Source of the DNA: Glaesserella sp041814905
GTDB taxonomy: Bacteria; Pseudomonadota; Gammaproteobacteria; Enterobacterales; Pasteurellaceae
Length of the DNA stretch: 42,694 nt
Assembly (NCBI RefSeq): GCF_041814905.1
Contig: NZ_JBGXYA010000035.1
Span: forward strand, 1-42,694
Reading direction: 5' to 3'
Shown: positions 16,373-25,186 of the stretch, piece after piece
Layout: each line of letters begins with the position of its first letter
Position numbering within the stretch: the first letter of the stretch is position 1
Notes under the pieces: generated by a model
What the model saw: only the letters and a program-made list of their open reading frames with translations
Database searches by the model: none
What the model was told of the DNA's origin: nothing
Made by a program: the position numbers and the translations under genes

Positions 16373-17737
16373 TTATTCGTTAATCACAATTTCATAGCAT
16401 GGAACGTACGCGTCACCGCCCGGTAATTTCATTCGATGCTGAACAATAAAATCTTGCAATACTTTGTCTATTTTGCTCATTAATTGCGCATCACCATGTA
16501 ATTTAAACGGACCGAATTTCTCTATTTTATCTAAGGTATCGGATTTAATATTACCTGCTACAATGCCGGAGAACGCACGACGCAAGTTAGCCACTAAATC
16601 TGCAAGCGGTTGTTCCAAATTTAAATTCAGATTTGACATATTTTCATGAGTAGGTACAAACGGTTCTTGCAGAGCAGGACTAATTTTCAATGCCCAGTTA
16701 AAGCCGTAAGAATCCCCCACAACACGACGATAATCTTTCACGTCTTGCATCGCTTTACTCATTTTTTGACCGACTGAAATCGGATCATCAATAATAATTT
16801 CATAGAGCGATTGCGCTTCTCTGCCCAAGGTTCCACCAATAAAGCGATCAATCGTCGCAAAATAATCGGCACTCTCTTTCGGACCGGTTAAAATTACCGG
16901 AAGTTTTTGGTGTTTGTTTTCCGCCGCCAGTTTAATACCGATGATATATAGCAGCTCTTCAAACGTCCCCGGACCGCCGGGGAAAATCACTATACCATGC
17001 CCCATACGAACAAAGGCTTCTAAACGTTTCTCAATATCCGGCATAATGATTAATTCGTTCACTATCGGATTCGGTGGCTCGGAGGCAATAATCGATGGTT
17101 CGGTCACGCCGATAAAACGGCTTTTTTTATAACGTTGGTTTGCATGTCCAATCGCAGCACCTTTCATTGGTGCTTCCATGACGCCGGTCCCGCAACCGGT
17201 AATAATATTCAGCTCTCTTAAACCAAGTTCCAAACCCACAGCTCTGCAATATTTGTATTCAGTTTGACTGATAGAATGTCCGCCCCAGCAGACAACCAGA
17301 TTGGGCTCACTATCTAAAGACAGCGCTTTGGCATTACGCAAAATCGCAAAAACTTGATTAGTAATAGATAAAGAATCAAATTCATTATTTAAATTTAGAT
17401 ACTGGCCTAACGCATTCACAAATAAAATATCGCGTAATACCGCAAATAAATGATATTGAATATTAAAGATCATTTTTCCGTCAACAAATGCCATTTGAGG
17501 AGGATTATGCAGTTCTAACGCAACCCCTCTTTCACGTTGAATCAGATTAATATCAAAATCAGAATATTGATTCAGTAAAGTGCGGCTATCATCCATAACA
17601 GCACCGGAGTTTAATACCGCAAGAGAACAGTTTCGATAGATTGTATAAAGTTCGCTTTGTGCTTTTTGCAACAACTTCATTTCAAGATGAGATAATTGCT
17701 CCATACTCCCTTTAGGGCTAATGCAATATGTTGTCAT
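16373..17737 (-). CDS. ppnN: Pyrimidine/purine nucleotide 5'-monophosphate nucleosidase
   Basis: YgdH/PpnN, a LOG-family enzyme that splits nucleoside monophosphates into base and ribose 5-phosphate. The length of 454 equals that of the E. coli enzyme. The LOG-type motif PGGPGTFEE is at 253-261 and the Rossmann segment GCGTGVMEAPMKGA at 181-194. The additional N- and C-terminal domains of PpnN are present. It begins 11 bases after the ybjD stop, which suggests one transcript. Confidence 0.95.
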   Translation of the reverse strand: MTTYCISPKGSMEQLSHLEMKLLQKAQSELYTIYRNCSLAVLNSGAVMDDSRTLLNQYSDFDINLIQRERGVALELHNPPQMAFVDGKMIFNIQYHLFAVLRDILFVNALGQYLNLNNEFDSLSITNQVFAILRNAKALSLDSEPNLVVCWGGHSISQTEYKYCRAVGLELGLRELNIITGCGTGVMEAPMKGAAIGHANQRYKKSRFIGVTEPSIIASEPPNPIVNELIIMPDIEKRLEAFVRMGHGIVIFPGGPGTFEELLYIIGIKLAAENKHQKLPVILTGPKESADYFATIDRFIGGTLGREAQSLYEIIIDDPISVGQKMSKAMQDVKDYRRVVGDSYGFNWALKISPALQEPFVPTHENMSNLNLNLEQPLADLVANLRRAFSGIVAGNIKSDTLDKIEKFGPFKLHGDAQLMSKIDKVLQDFIVQHRMKLPGGDAYVPCYEIVINE

Positions 17738-17748
17738 TGTTATTATCC

Positions 17749-19323
17749 TTATACTTTGGTTAAATTTAATACTTTTGAAAATAGGCGATGAAATAATGTC
17801 GGAATCGCTTGAGGTCCGATTTTCTCAATTTCCTCACTGATCGCTAATGCCAAATCAGGTTTAGACGTTCGTTTAATTGCCACATTAATAATTTTACTTA
17901 CCGGATAATAATTTCCTTGCGGCTTCCAACGTGCCAGTTGGAGAAAAACAGAGGAAAAACCGGAAAAATAGAGAAAATGCTCAATATCTTTTTTCGGTAA
18001 TACGGTTAATCGCTCGAAAACACTTTCATTTTCGTCAAGCATTTGTTTAACCACTTCCGCATATTTTTGGCCGGCAGAATCCCCATCGGTTAATACATGC
18101 CATTCAATGCCCATTGCCTTTGCATACTTCAACAAATACGTCAGACCGGATTGGGCAAATTCAACAATACGGATGCCTTCCATTTCCAGGTTAATATCCA
18201 ATAAATCCGCTAACGCAGATAATAGCCACACCTCTGTTTCGCCTTCAACGAAAATCCACACATTTGAAAACAGTGCAATGCTACGATTATAGTGAATATG
18301 GAAAGTCAGACGGCGAAGTGCTTGTTTTGAAAGACTATACTTGGCTAATTGAAATGCTTTCGTTTCATTTGGATAGCGCACTAAACGGCAAATAGAACGT
18401 AGTTCAACACGCGATAATAATTCAACGGAATTCGTTGTAGTAATCCGCTGAATCGGCAGATAACTCATCAACTCCCATATAATTGCCATCATACGCGGAT
18501 GTAAACGAGCATCCGGATCTTCAAACAGCACGATCGGATGAGAAATACGTTCAGTTTTCGCTTGCAGAGGCGAAACAAAAAGCTGGGAAAGTTGTTCAAA
18601 TACCTCTCTTCTCAAACAACTGTCACCTTTTTTAAGTTGAATACAGAGGTTCTTCACTTTTTGCCACAATTCTGTTGTATCTTTTAACTGCGACACAAAG
18701 GTTCTCGCGCTTTTACTGCTGAAAAAATAGTATTGTAACAACAGCGAAAAAGCTTCAATCTCTTCGTAAAGTTGATGTTCTTTACCGATCCCCTCACAAC
18801 CTAAGGGTTTAGCCGAATTCGCTCGATGATTTAAACGCGCATCCCGAAAACGATAGACGGTAAACTTCTGAATTAATGAGATAATCAATGCTTCGGCATT
18901 ATCATGTTGAATTTCTTCGCCGCTTTGATTTAAAAACGCATATTGAGTTATCACGGAACCGTTTTCATTGATTTCCCCGCTCACCCGTAAATAAAGGCGG
19001 TGATAGTTATCTTCATGTGCGGCAAATAGCGCACTATACGGTCGGCAATTTTCCTCATTTTTTTCACCGATAAAACTTTCACTAAAGGTAAAAAGTAACA
19101 TCAGTTGCTGTGATTGTTGGTGATTTTTATTATGTTGCAGGTGAAAATCTTCCGAAACGAACTGATAAAACGTATGTTGGGTATTAAAAATCAAACTGAG
19201 TGCATCAAGCAAACTCGATTTACCCCAAGCATTCTCTCCGATTAATACCATATTGGGTCTTAACGTAATGGATAAACGGTTAATGCCTCTGAAACCGATA
19301 ATATTAATATTACGTAAATACAT
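17749..19323 (-). CDS. ybjD: OLD-family ATPase with TOPRIM domain, YbjD-like
   Basis: Five hundred and twenty-four residues. The N-terminus (NIIGFRGINRLSITL, then Walker A GENAWGKSS at 29-37) is nearly that of E. coli YbjD. Walker B-like LFEDPDARLHP lies at 267-277, and the C-terminal TOPRIM centre is E360 in FVEGETE with DGD at 413-415. OLD proteins are ATPases with nuclease activity; YbjD has no firmly known role. I chose ATG 19323 because GGAGAG precedes it and homology begins there, although the frame stays open 47 codons further upstream. It heads the minus-strand run to cls. Confidence 0.86.
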   Translation of the reverse strand: MYLRNINIIGFRGINRLSITLRPNMVLIGENAWGKSSLLDALSLIFNTQHTFYQFVSEDFHLQHNKNHQQSQQLMLLFTFSESFIGEKNEENCRPYSALFAAHEDNYHRLYLRVSGEINENGSVITQYAFLNQSGEEIQHDNAEALIISLIQKFTVYRFRDARLNHRANSAKPLGCEGIGKEHQLYEEIEAFSLLLQYYFFSSKSARTFVSQLKDTTELWQKVKNLCIQLKKGDSCLRREVFEQLSQLFVSPLQAKTERISHPIVLFEDPDARLHPRMMAIIWELMSYLPIQRITTTNSVELLSRVELRSICRLVRYPNETKAFQLAKYSLSKQALRRLTFHIHYNRSIALFSNVWIFVEGETEVWLLSALADLLDINLEMEGIRIVEFAQSGLTYLLKYAKAMGIEWHVLTDGDSAGQKYAEVVKQMLDENESVFERLTVLPKKDIEHFLYFSGFSSVFLQLARWKPQGNYYPVSKIINVAIKRTSKPDLALAISEEIEKIGPQAIPTLFHRLFSKVLNLTKV

Positions 19324-19431
19324 AATCTCTCCATTAGAAACGTTAGTCTCACACCAGCCTGCAACTGCATTATGCCCGACAAAAACAGAGCAATTATATA
19401 ACTTTTCAAGATATAAACTAACCGTTCCGTC

Positions 19432-19460
19432 TTGACCAATTATCATATTCTTTTTAGACT
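19432..19460 (+). promoter_or_regulatory. Promoter of the OmpP2-like porin
   Basis: TTGACC (19432-19437), 17-base spacer, TAGACT (19455-19460). It predicts a leader of about 40 bases before the ATG at 19506. Confidence 0.45.
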
Positions 19461-19505
19461 CCATTTGATATTTATTTTATCAATACAACTATATCGGAGA
19501 CACCC

Positions 19506-20615
19506 ATGAAAAAAACAGCATTCACCTTGTCAGCCCTTGCATTAGCGGCAAGTTCAGCCCAAGCTTATACGTTCGTCGACAACGAAACGAGCGGCACAAA
19601 ACTGGAATTCCTCGGTTCCGCCCGTATTATGTGGCGTAGCACATCGGAAAAAGAAACCTATGCAGACGGTTCCCAAACGCAAGAACATATCAATCACGCG
19701 ATTGCCAATAACGGTTCACGTTTCGGCTTCCGTATTACGCAACAGCTTGGCAACGGCGTTTATGCATTAGGTCGCGTTGAATGGCGTTTCCGCGGAACAG
19801 GCTCTTCGCAACATGACTTTACCGACATCTATACCCGCCAATTATATGCCGGTATCGGTCATAAACAATACGGTGAATTGACATACGGTCATCAAACAGT
19901 GATCACCGATGAAGTCAAACAGACCGATTTACCGAACACCTTAAGTTTAAGTGACGGTTTACTAAACAGTGCGGCACGTAAAAGCGTACAATATGTTTAT
20001 AAAGGTATCGACGGTTTAAAAGTCGGTGTGTACTACGGTGGCTCCAGTAAACGCGGTAATACCGGTTTGGATTTAAGCAACAAACGTAAAGATACTTGGG
20101 GTGCCGGTGCAATCTATAAATATAAAATTGATGATGCACAAAGCATCACTTTTGGTGCAGGGGTAACCAATGAAACCTCCGAACGTTCAGGCGGCAATTA
20201 TGATGCGACCGCTTACTCATTCGGTACGGCTTATACCTTAAACAAAACCACTCTCGGTTTAGATTTAGAACGTAAACAAACAGACGATCGTTATAATTCA
20301 GGTGACAAACGAGTACAGAAAGAAATCCGTACCGTGTTATATCAAAAATTAACCGACGATTGGTCTGCCTACACGATGTATGCTTACAAAACGGATAAAG
20401 CGGATTTCACCTCCGCCGCTCGTAGCAATACCGAAAGTAAAACGCATCAATATATGGTGGGTACCGAATATTACCTCGTACCGAAATCAAATCCGTTATA
20501 CGTAAAAACGTTCTTAGAATGGCAAACCTCCCGTGCGAAAAACTATACGAACGGAGAGAAAACCAGTAAAACGCGCGATAACCAAACCGTTATCGGTTTA
20601 CGCGCGTATTGGTAA
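19506..20615 (+). CDS. OmpP2-like general porin
   Basis: Trimeric outer-membrane diffusion porin (Gram-negative porin family). The 369 residues begin with a signal peptide cleaved after AQA (residue 20) and the mature N-terminus YTFVDNETSGTKLEF. Amphipathic beta-strands with periodic aromatic girdles run throughout, and the chain ends in tryptophan (LRAYW), the normal assembly signal. RBS TCGGAGACACCC. It resembles Haemophilus OmpP2 and Actinobacillus homologues; I cannot tell which orthologue. Confidence 0.9.
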   Translation: MKKTAFTLSALALAASSAQAYTFVDNETSGTKLEFLGSARIMWRSTSEKETYADGSQTQEHINHAIANNGSRFGFRITQQLGNGVYALGRVEWRFRGTGSSQHDFTDIYTRQLYAGIGHKQYGELTYGHQTVITDEVKQTDLPNTLSLSDGLLNSAARKSVQYVYKGIDGLKVGVYYGGSSKRGNTGLDLSNKRKDTWGAGAIYKYKIDDAQSITFGAGVTNETSERSGGNYDATAYSFGTAYTLNKTTLGLDLERKQTDDRYNSGDKRVQKEIRTVLYQKLTDDWSAYTMYAYKTDKADFTSAARSNTESKTHQYMVGTEYYLVPKSNPLYVKTFLEWQTSRAKNYTNGEKTSKTRDNQTVIGLRAYW

Positions 20616-20629
20616 TTCATGATGAGCGG

Positions 20630-20687
20630 ACAAGCGGTCTGAATCAACAAAAATTTTGCAAATTTCCTGCCCATTCCGACCGCTTGT
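20630..20687. repeat. Inverted pair of uptake signals
   Basis: ACAAGCGGT at 20630-20638 faces ACCGCTTGT at 20679-20687, with AAAATTTTGCAAA between them. Located downstream of the porin stop. Confidence 0.85.
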
Positions 20688-20694
20688 AAACATA

Positions 20695-20731
20695 AAAAAC
20701 GGCACTTACGCCCAATGTAAGTGCCGTTTTT
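20695..20731. terminator. Bidirectional terminator between the porin gene and asd
   Basis: Perfect 15-base stem: AAAAACGGCACTTAC (20695-20709) and GTAAGTGCCGTTTTT (20717-20731), loop of seven bases. The A- and T-rich stem ends supply U-tracts in both directions for the convergent genes. Confidence 0.9.
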
Positions 20732-20763
20732 ATATCCATAAACTAAAGATAAAAAATCAATGA

Positions 20764-20821
20764 ACAAGCGGTTCGTTTTCGCTAAAAATTTGCAAAAAAT
20801 TCGCTCAAACCGACCGCTTGT
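20764..20821. repeat. Second inverted pair of uptake signals
   Basis: ACAAGCGGT at 20764-20772 faces ACCGCTTGT at 20813-20821, again with an AT-rich centre holding TTTGCAAA. Same overall size (58 bases) as the pair 134 bases before it, on the other side of the terminator. Confidence 0.85.
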
Positions 20822-20864
20822 AAAAATGAAGTTCATCCTCCGTTGTAAAGGATGAGCGGGAAAT

Positions 20865-21980
20865 TTATTTCACTAATTGTACCAAAATACGACGTACAGG
20901 CTCTGCCGCACCCCATAATAATTGGTCACCGACAGTAAATGCCGCTAAGTATTCTGGCCCCATCGCCAGTTTACGTAAACGACCAACCGGAACAGTTAAT
21001 GTACCAGTCACTTTCGCCGGCGTTAATTCACGCAACGTGGTTTCTTTGTCGTTTGGAATCACTTTCACCCATTCATTGTGCGCCGCGATAATCTGTTCAA
21101 TTTCCGCTAACGGTAAATCTTTTTTGAGTTTGATGGTAAATGCTTGGCTGTGGCAACGTAATGCGCCGATACGTACACATAAACCATCAACTGGAATTGG
21201 ATTTGCGCTTAAACCTAAAATTTTGTTGGTTTCTGCGTAGCCTTTCCACTCTTCTTTAGTTTGTCCTGTTTCTGGGAGTAATTTATCAATCCAAGGAATT
21301 AAGCTACCTGCAAGCGGTGCACCAAAGTTTGCTGTTGGGAAATCTTCTGAACGCATTTCTGCCGTTACTTTACGCTCGATCTCTAAAATAGATGAAGCTG
21401 GATCAGCCAGTTCTGCTTTTACAGAGTCTTCAAGTTCACCCATTTGAACCAGCAATTCACGCATATTCTTCGCACCTGCGCCCGAAGCCGCTTGGTAAGT
21501 TGCCACAGACACCCATTCCACGAGATCTTTTTCGAATAAACCGCCGATTGCCATTAACATTAAGCTCACGGTACAGTTTCCGCCCACGAAGGTTTTAATG
21601 CCTTTTTGTAAACCTTCAGTAATCACATGTTGGTTTACTGGGTCAAGCACGATAATTGCATCATCTTGCATACGTAAGGCAGATGCAGCGTCGATCCAGT
21701 AGCCGTTCCAACCCGTTGCTTTTAATTTTGGATAAACTTCGTTGGTATAGTCGCCACCTTGACAGGTTACGATGATGTCTAATTTTTGTAATTCATCGAT
21801 ATCAAAGGCATTTTTCAATGTGCCTGCGTCTTTACCTGCAAAAACCGGGGCTGCTTGACCCGCTTGTGAAGTGGTGAAAAAAACCGGGTTGATATTGGCG
21901 AAATCGTTCTCTTGAACCATACGATCCATCAGTACAGATCCGACCATCCCACGCCATCCGATAAAACCTACGTTTTGCAT
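20865..21980 (-). CDS. asd: Aspartate-semialdehyde dehydrogenase
   Basis: NADPH-dependent reduction of aspartyl phosphate; branch point to lysine/DAP, threonine and methionine. The 371 residues have the nucleotide-binding start VGFIGWRGMVGS and the catalytic cysteine C136 in GGNCTVSL, the same number as known for the Haemophilus influenzae enzyme; RCHSQAF near residue 275 carries the active-site histidine. RBS AGGAGCATAAA. A 342-base intergenic region separates it from ptsH. Confidence 0.97.
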   Translation of the reverse strand: MQNVGFIGWRGMVGSVLMDRMVQENDFANINPVFFTTSQAGQAAPVFAGKDAGTLKNAFDIDELQKLDIIVTCQGGDYTNEVYPKLKATGWNGYWIDAASALRMQDDAIIVLDPVNQHVITEGLQKGIKTFVGGNCTVSLMLMAIGGLFEKDLVEWVSVATYQAASGAGAKNMRELLVQMGELEDSVKAELADPASSILEIERKVTAEMRSEDFPTANFGAPLAGSLIPWIDKLLPETGQTKEEWKGYAETNKILGLSANPIPVDGLCVRIGALRCHSQAFTIKLKKDLPLAEIEQIIAAHNEWVKVIPNDKETTLRELTPAKVTGTLTVPVGRLRKLAMGPEYLAAFTVGDQLLWGAAEPVRRILVQLVK

Positions 21981-22322
21981 TTTATGCTCCTAAAAGTTTG
22001 AAGTTGTGTTTGAAATGAAAAGTCTGATAAATACTAAATTTTTTGCGTAAAAGCAATGAAAATTTATAACTAAACAATTAACATACTAAGAATGAATAAT
22101 TTTCAAACGCATAAAAAGCATCCTAAAAGATTGATAATAAACAAACGATTTTCTTCAATGTTCAAAATAAATACTATTTACTGACAATTAATTACTTATT
22201 TGACCTCTTTTATCGTGTTTTTACGCTAATTTTGTAGTAAAGTTATCAACGTTTTTATTCGGAAACAAATTCAAACACACTAAAGTTTTACTTAACTATT
22301 TGATTTTTAAGAGGAATTCATT
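21981..22322. other. AT-rich intergenic region between asd and ptsH
   Basis: It holds the divergent promoters of asd and the PTS operon. On the plus strand TTGACC at 22200-22205 is the best -35 candidate for ptsH, but no good -10 follows at standard spacing. The RBS AAGAGGAATTC stands before ptsH. I found no perfect CRP palindrome and no lysine-riboswitch-like GC-rich structure before asd. Confidence 0.5.
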
Positions 22323-22580
22323 ATGTACTCAAAAGATGTTACAATTACCGCTCCAAATGGTTTACACACTCGTCCGGCTGCTGAATTTGTGAAAGCTGCA
22401 AAAGGTTTCGCATCAGATGTGACTGTCACATCAGGTGGTAAAAGCGCTAGTGCGAAAAGTTTATTTAAACTTCAAACGTTAGGTTTAACTCAAGGCACTG
22501 TCATCACCATTTCTGCGGAAGGTGAAGATGAGCAAAAAGCGGTAGATTTCTTAGTAGATTTAATCCCTACGCTAGAATAA
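22323..22580 (+). CDS. ptsH: Phosphocarrier protein HPr
   Basis: Phosphate relay from enzyme I to sugar permeases of the phosphotransferase system. Eighty-five residues, the enteric-type length. The active histidine is H15 in NGLHTRPAA; S46 sits in SAKSLFKLQ, the site corresponding to regulatory serine in Gram-positives. First gene of ptsH-ptsI-crr. Confidence 0.98.
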   Translation: MYSKDVTITAPNGLHTRPAAEFVKAAKGFASDVTVTSGGKSASAKSLFKLQTLGLTQGTVITISAEGEDEQKAVDFLVDLIPTLE

Positions 22581-22601
22581 TTGTCTTCCTTTAATTTATT
22601 G

Positions 22602-22668
22602 CGACTTTATCGCCCCATCTTCTTTCAAGCCTTTTACTTCAGGTAAGAAAATAAAGGCGGTAAAGTCG
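22602..22668 (+). promoter_or_regulatory. Large hairpin between ptsH and ptsI
   Basis: Arms CGACTTTATCGCC (22602-22614) and GGCGGTAAAGTCG (22656-22668) pair over 13 bases with one G-U. The loop of 41 bases is pyrimidine-rich at its start. No T-run follows, so it is likely an RNA-stability or processing element within the operon. The 137-base ptsH-ptsI spacer is unusually long for this operon. Confidence 0.5.
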
Positions 22669-22717
22669 TTGTGCTATTTAGCATTGTCGTATTATTTTCT
22701 ACAGCAAGGATTACATT

Positions 22718-24439
22718 ATGATTACAGGTATCGCAGCTTCCCCAGGGATTGTGTTTGGAAAAGCGCTCGTTTTAAAAGAAGAGCCTATTGTTCTTAACAC
22801 ACAAAAAATTACGAGTGCTCAAGTTGAGGCTGAAAAAGCGAAGTTTTTTGCCGGACGCGAAAAAGCCGCAGCTCAATTAACCGCAATCAAAGAGAAAGCC
22901 AGACGCACGTTGGGCGAAGAGAAAGAAGCTATCTTCGAAGGTCATTTAATGATTTTAGAAGATGAAGAACTCGAAGAAGAGATTATCGGCAGTATCGAGA
23001 GCGAGTTGGTGAGTGCCGATGTTGCCGCCAGTCGTGTAATTGATATGCAGGCTTCTATGCTTGCCGAAATTGATGACGAATACTTAAAAGAACGAGCCGG
23101 TGATATTCGCGATATCGGTAATCGTTTAGTCCGTAATATTTTGGGTATGCACATTATTGACTTAGGTGATATTCAAGAAGAAGTCATTCTTGTCGCTTAC
23201 GATTTAACCCCTTCTGAAACCGCTCAATTAAATTTAGATAAAGTCCTTGGTTTTGTCACGGATATCGGCGGTCGTACTTCACATACCTCTATTATGGCTC
23301 GTTCTTTAGAACTTCCTGCCGTTGTCGGTACCAATAATGTTACCACACTTGTAAAAAGCGGAGATACATTAATTCTTGATGCCATCAACAATGAAGTACA
23401 TATCAACCCATCCGCAGCTCAACTTGAAAAAGCAAAAGCCTTACAAACCAAAGTAGCGGAAGAAAAAGCCGAATTAGCCAAATTAAAAGATCTCCCTGCC
23501 GAAACATTAGACGGACACCGCATTGAAGTGGTGGGTAACATCGGTACTATTCGTGATGTTGATGGCGTATTACGTAATGGCGGTGAAGGCGTCGGTTTAT
23601 ACCGCACCGAGTTCCTCTTTATGGATCGTACGCAACTGCCGGGTGAAGAAGAGCAATTCCAAGCCTATAAAGAAATCGTCGAAGCCATGAACGGTAAAAT
23701 TGTCGTACTTCGTACTATGGATATCGGTGGGGACAAAGAGCTACCTTATTTAGATCTTCCGAAAGAGATGAACCCGTTCTTAGGTTGGCGTGCCGTGCGT
23801 ATCGGTTTAGTTCGCCGTGAAATTTTAGATACACAGTTACGTGCCGTATTACGGGCCTCCGCTTTCGGTAAACTTGCGGTCATGTTCCCAATGATCATTT
23901 CGGTTGAAGAAATTCGTGAATTGAAAAGTATTATTGCCAGCTTGAAAGTGCAACTTCGCAACGAAGGTAAAGCATTTGATGAAAACTTACAAATCGGTGT
24001 TATGGTAGAAACTCCGTCTGCTGCAGTCAACGCGCGTCATTTAGCGAAAGAAGTTGATTTCTTCAGTATCGGTACTAATGACTTAACCCAATACACTTTA
24101 GCCGTTGATCGTGGTAACGAACTTATAGCTCACTTATATAACCCACTAACACCTTCCGTACTCAACTTAATTAAACAAGTTATTGATGCATCACACGCTG
24201 AAGGCAAATGGACAGGTATGTGCGGTGAATTAGCCGGTGATGTAAGAGCGACAGCATTGTTACTCGGCATGGGTTTAGACGAGTTCAGTATGAGTGCAAT
24301 TTCGGTGCCACACGTTAAGAAATTAGCACGTAGTATCAACTATGCAGATGCTAAAGCTCTTGCAGATAAAGCATTAGCACAACCTACTGCAGCGGATATT
24401 GAACGATTAGTCGATGAGTTTTACCAAAAACTTCACTAA
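22718..24439 (+). CDS. ptsI: Phosphoenolpyruvate-protein phosphotransferase (enzyme I)
   Basis: Starts the PTS by autophosphorylation from phosphoenolpyruvate and passes phosphate to HPr. The 573 residues carry the active-site histidine H189 in GGRTSHTSIMAR, PEP-site segments YRTEFLFMDR and MVETPSAA, DFFSIGTNDLTQY, and the conserved cysteine in TGMCGELAGD near the C-terminal end. Start ATG 22718 follows AGCAAGGATTACATT. Confidence 0.98.
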   Translation: MITGIAASPGIVFGKALVLKEEPIVLNTQKITSAQVEAEKAKFFAGREKAAAQLTAIKEKARRTLGEEKEAIFEGHLMILEDEELEEEIIGSIESELVSADVAASRVIDMQASMLAEIDDEYLKERAGDIRDIGNRLVRNILGMHIIDLGDIQEEVILVAYDLTPSETAQLNLDKVLGFVTDIGGRTSHTSIMARSLELPAVVGTNNVTTLVKSGDTLILDAINNEVHINPSAAQLEKAKALQTKVAEEKAELAKLKDLPAETLDGHRIEVVGNIGTIRDVDGVLRNGGEGVGLYRTEFLFMDRTQLPGEEEQFQAYKEIVEAMNGKIVVLRTMDIGGDKELPYLDLPKEMNPFLGWRAVRIGLVRREILDTQLRAVLRASAFGKLAVMFPMIISVEEIRELKSIIASLKVQLRNEGKAFDENLQIGVMVETPSAAVNARHLAKEVDFFSIGTNDLTQYTLAVDRGNELIAHLYNPLTPSVLNLIKQVIDASHAEGKWTGMCGELAGDVRATALLLGMGLDEFSMSAISVPHVKKLARSINYADAKALADKALAQPTAADIERLVDEFYQKLH

Positions 24440-24453
24440 TTAGCATACAAATT

Positions 24454-24486
24454 CAAAATTCTCGTATAGAATAGACGAGAATTTTG
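24454..24486 (+). terminator. Terminator-like hairpin between ptsI and crr
   Basis: Perfect 12-base stem CAAAATTCTCGT (24454-24465) and ACGAGAATTTTG (24475-24486), loop of nine. The tail GTTCATTT is only moderately T-rich, so partial termination or 3'-end protection of ptsHI mRNA is more likely than a full stop. Confidence 0.5.
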
Positions 24487-24512
24487 TTCATTTAGTAACG
24501 GAGACTTGAATT

Positions 24513-25016
24513 ATGGGATTTTTTGATAAACTATTTGGTGGCAAAAAAGAAGCAACAGCTAAAGAAGTAAAAGTTTATGCGCCACTTTCAGGCGAAATTG
24601 TCAATATCGAAGATGTTCCGGATGTTGTTTTTTCTGAAAAGATTGTTGGTGACGGTGTGGCAATTCGTCCAAACGGAAATGAAATTGTTGCTCCGGTAAA
24701 TGGCACTATCGGTAAAATCTTTGAAACCAATCATGCGTTCTCAATTGAGTCGGATGAAGGCATTGAGCTTTTCGTTCACTTCGGTATTGACACTGTAGAA
24801 TTGAAAGGTGAAGGCTTTACCCGTATCGCAGAAGAAGGACAGAAAGTGAAAGTCGGTGATCCGGTAATTAAATTTGATTTAGCTTTACTTGAAACCAAAG
24901 CAAAATCAGTATTAACACCGGTAGTGATTTCAAATATGGATGAAATCACGAATCTCCAAAAACTTTCCGGTGAAGTGATTAAAGGCGAAAGCGTTGTTTT
25001 AACCTTAACCAAATAA
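24513..25016 (+). CDS. crr: Glucose-specific PTS component IIA (EIIA-Glc)
   Basis: Soluble phosphocarrier and regulator: when phosphorylated it stimulates adenylate cyclase, when not it inhibits non-PTS permeases. The 167 residues have the active histidine H89 in FVHFGIDTVELKG and supporting H74 in TNHAFSI (counting Met as 1). RBS ACGGAGACTTGAATT. In this organism group it also fits control of the CRP site found near fbp. Confidence 0.97.
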   Translation: MGFFDKLFGGKKEATAKEVKVYAPLSGEIVNIEDVPDVVFSEKIVGDGVAIRPNGNEIVAPVNGTIGKIFETNHAFSIESDEGIELFVHFGIDTVELKGEGFTRIAEEGQKVKVGDPVIKFDLALLETKAKSVLTPVVISNMDEITNLQKLSGEVIKGESVVLTLTK

Positions 25017-25046
25017 TTTTTCCGGATTGTTTTAGACAGATAACCT

Positions 25047-25070
25047 AAACCACGGCGTGCCGTGGTTTTT
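25047..25070 (+). terminator. Terminator of the pts operon
   Basis: Stem AAACCACGGC (25047-25056) with GCCGTGGTTT (25059-25068), followed by further T including CTTTTTTT. Strong intrinsic terminator. Confidence 0.85.
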
Positions 25071-25102
25071 CTTTTTTTATAGCCATAACCCACTCAAACA
25101 GG

Positions 25103-25150
25103 TAAAATATCGACGATTTTGCGTAAAGGAGCATTCCCTTTACGCTTTTA
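25103..25150 (+). promoter_or_regulatory. miaB leader: -10 box followed by a terminator-like hairpin
   Basis: TAAAAT (25103-25108, five of six to -10) predicts transcription from about 25115. Immediately after comes a perfect nine-base stem GCGTAAAGG (25121-25129) and CCTTTACGC (25137-25145) with TTTTATTTTC behind it. The hairpin lies 42 bases before the miaB ATG, so it could attenuate miaB. Confidence 0.45.
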
Positions 25151-25186
25151 TTTTCTAACTTACTGATTAAACGATTATTTTTGAAA

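Noticed and set aside
17749..19323. OLD-family gene as an anti-phage defence system (Gabija- or OLD-like)
   Set aside because: No helicase, reverse transcriptase or other defence partner is adjacent, and the N-terminus matches the conserved chromosomal YbjD.
20616..20864. Repeated short sequences as a CRISPR array or mobile element
   Set aside because: The repeats are uptake signals in opposite directions with AT-rich tails, not regularly spaced direct repeats; no cas or transposase gene is near.
21981..22322. Lysine riboswitch upstream of asd
   Set aside because: The region is uniformly AT-rich without the long GC-containing helices such a riboswitch needs, and no terminator stands before asd.
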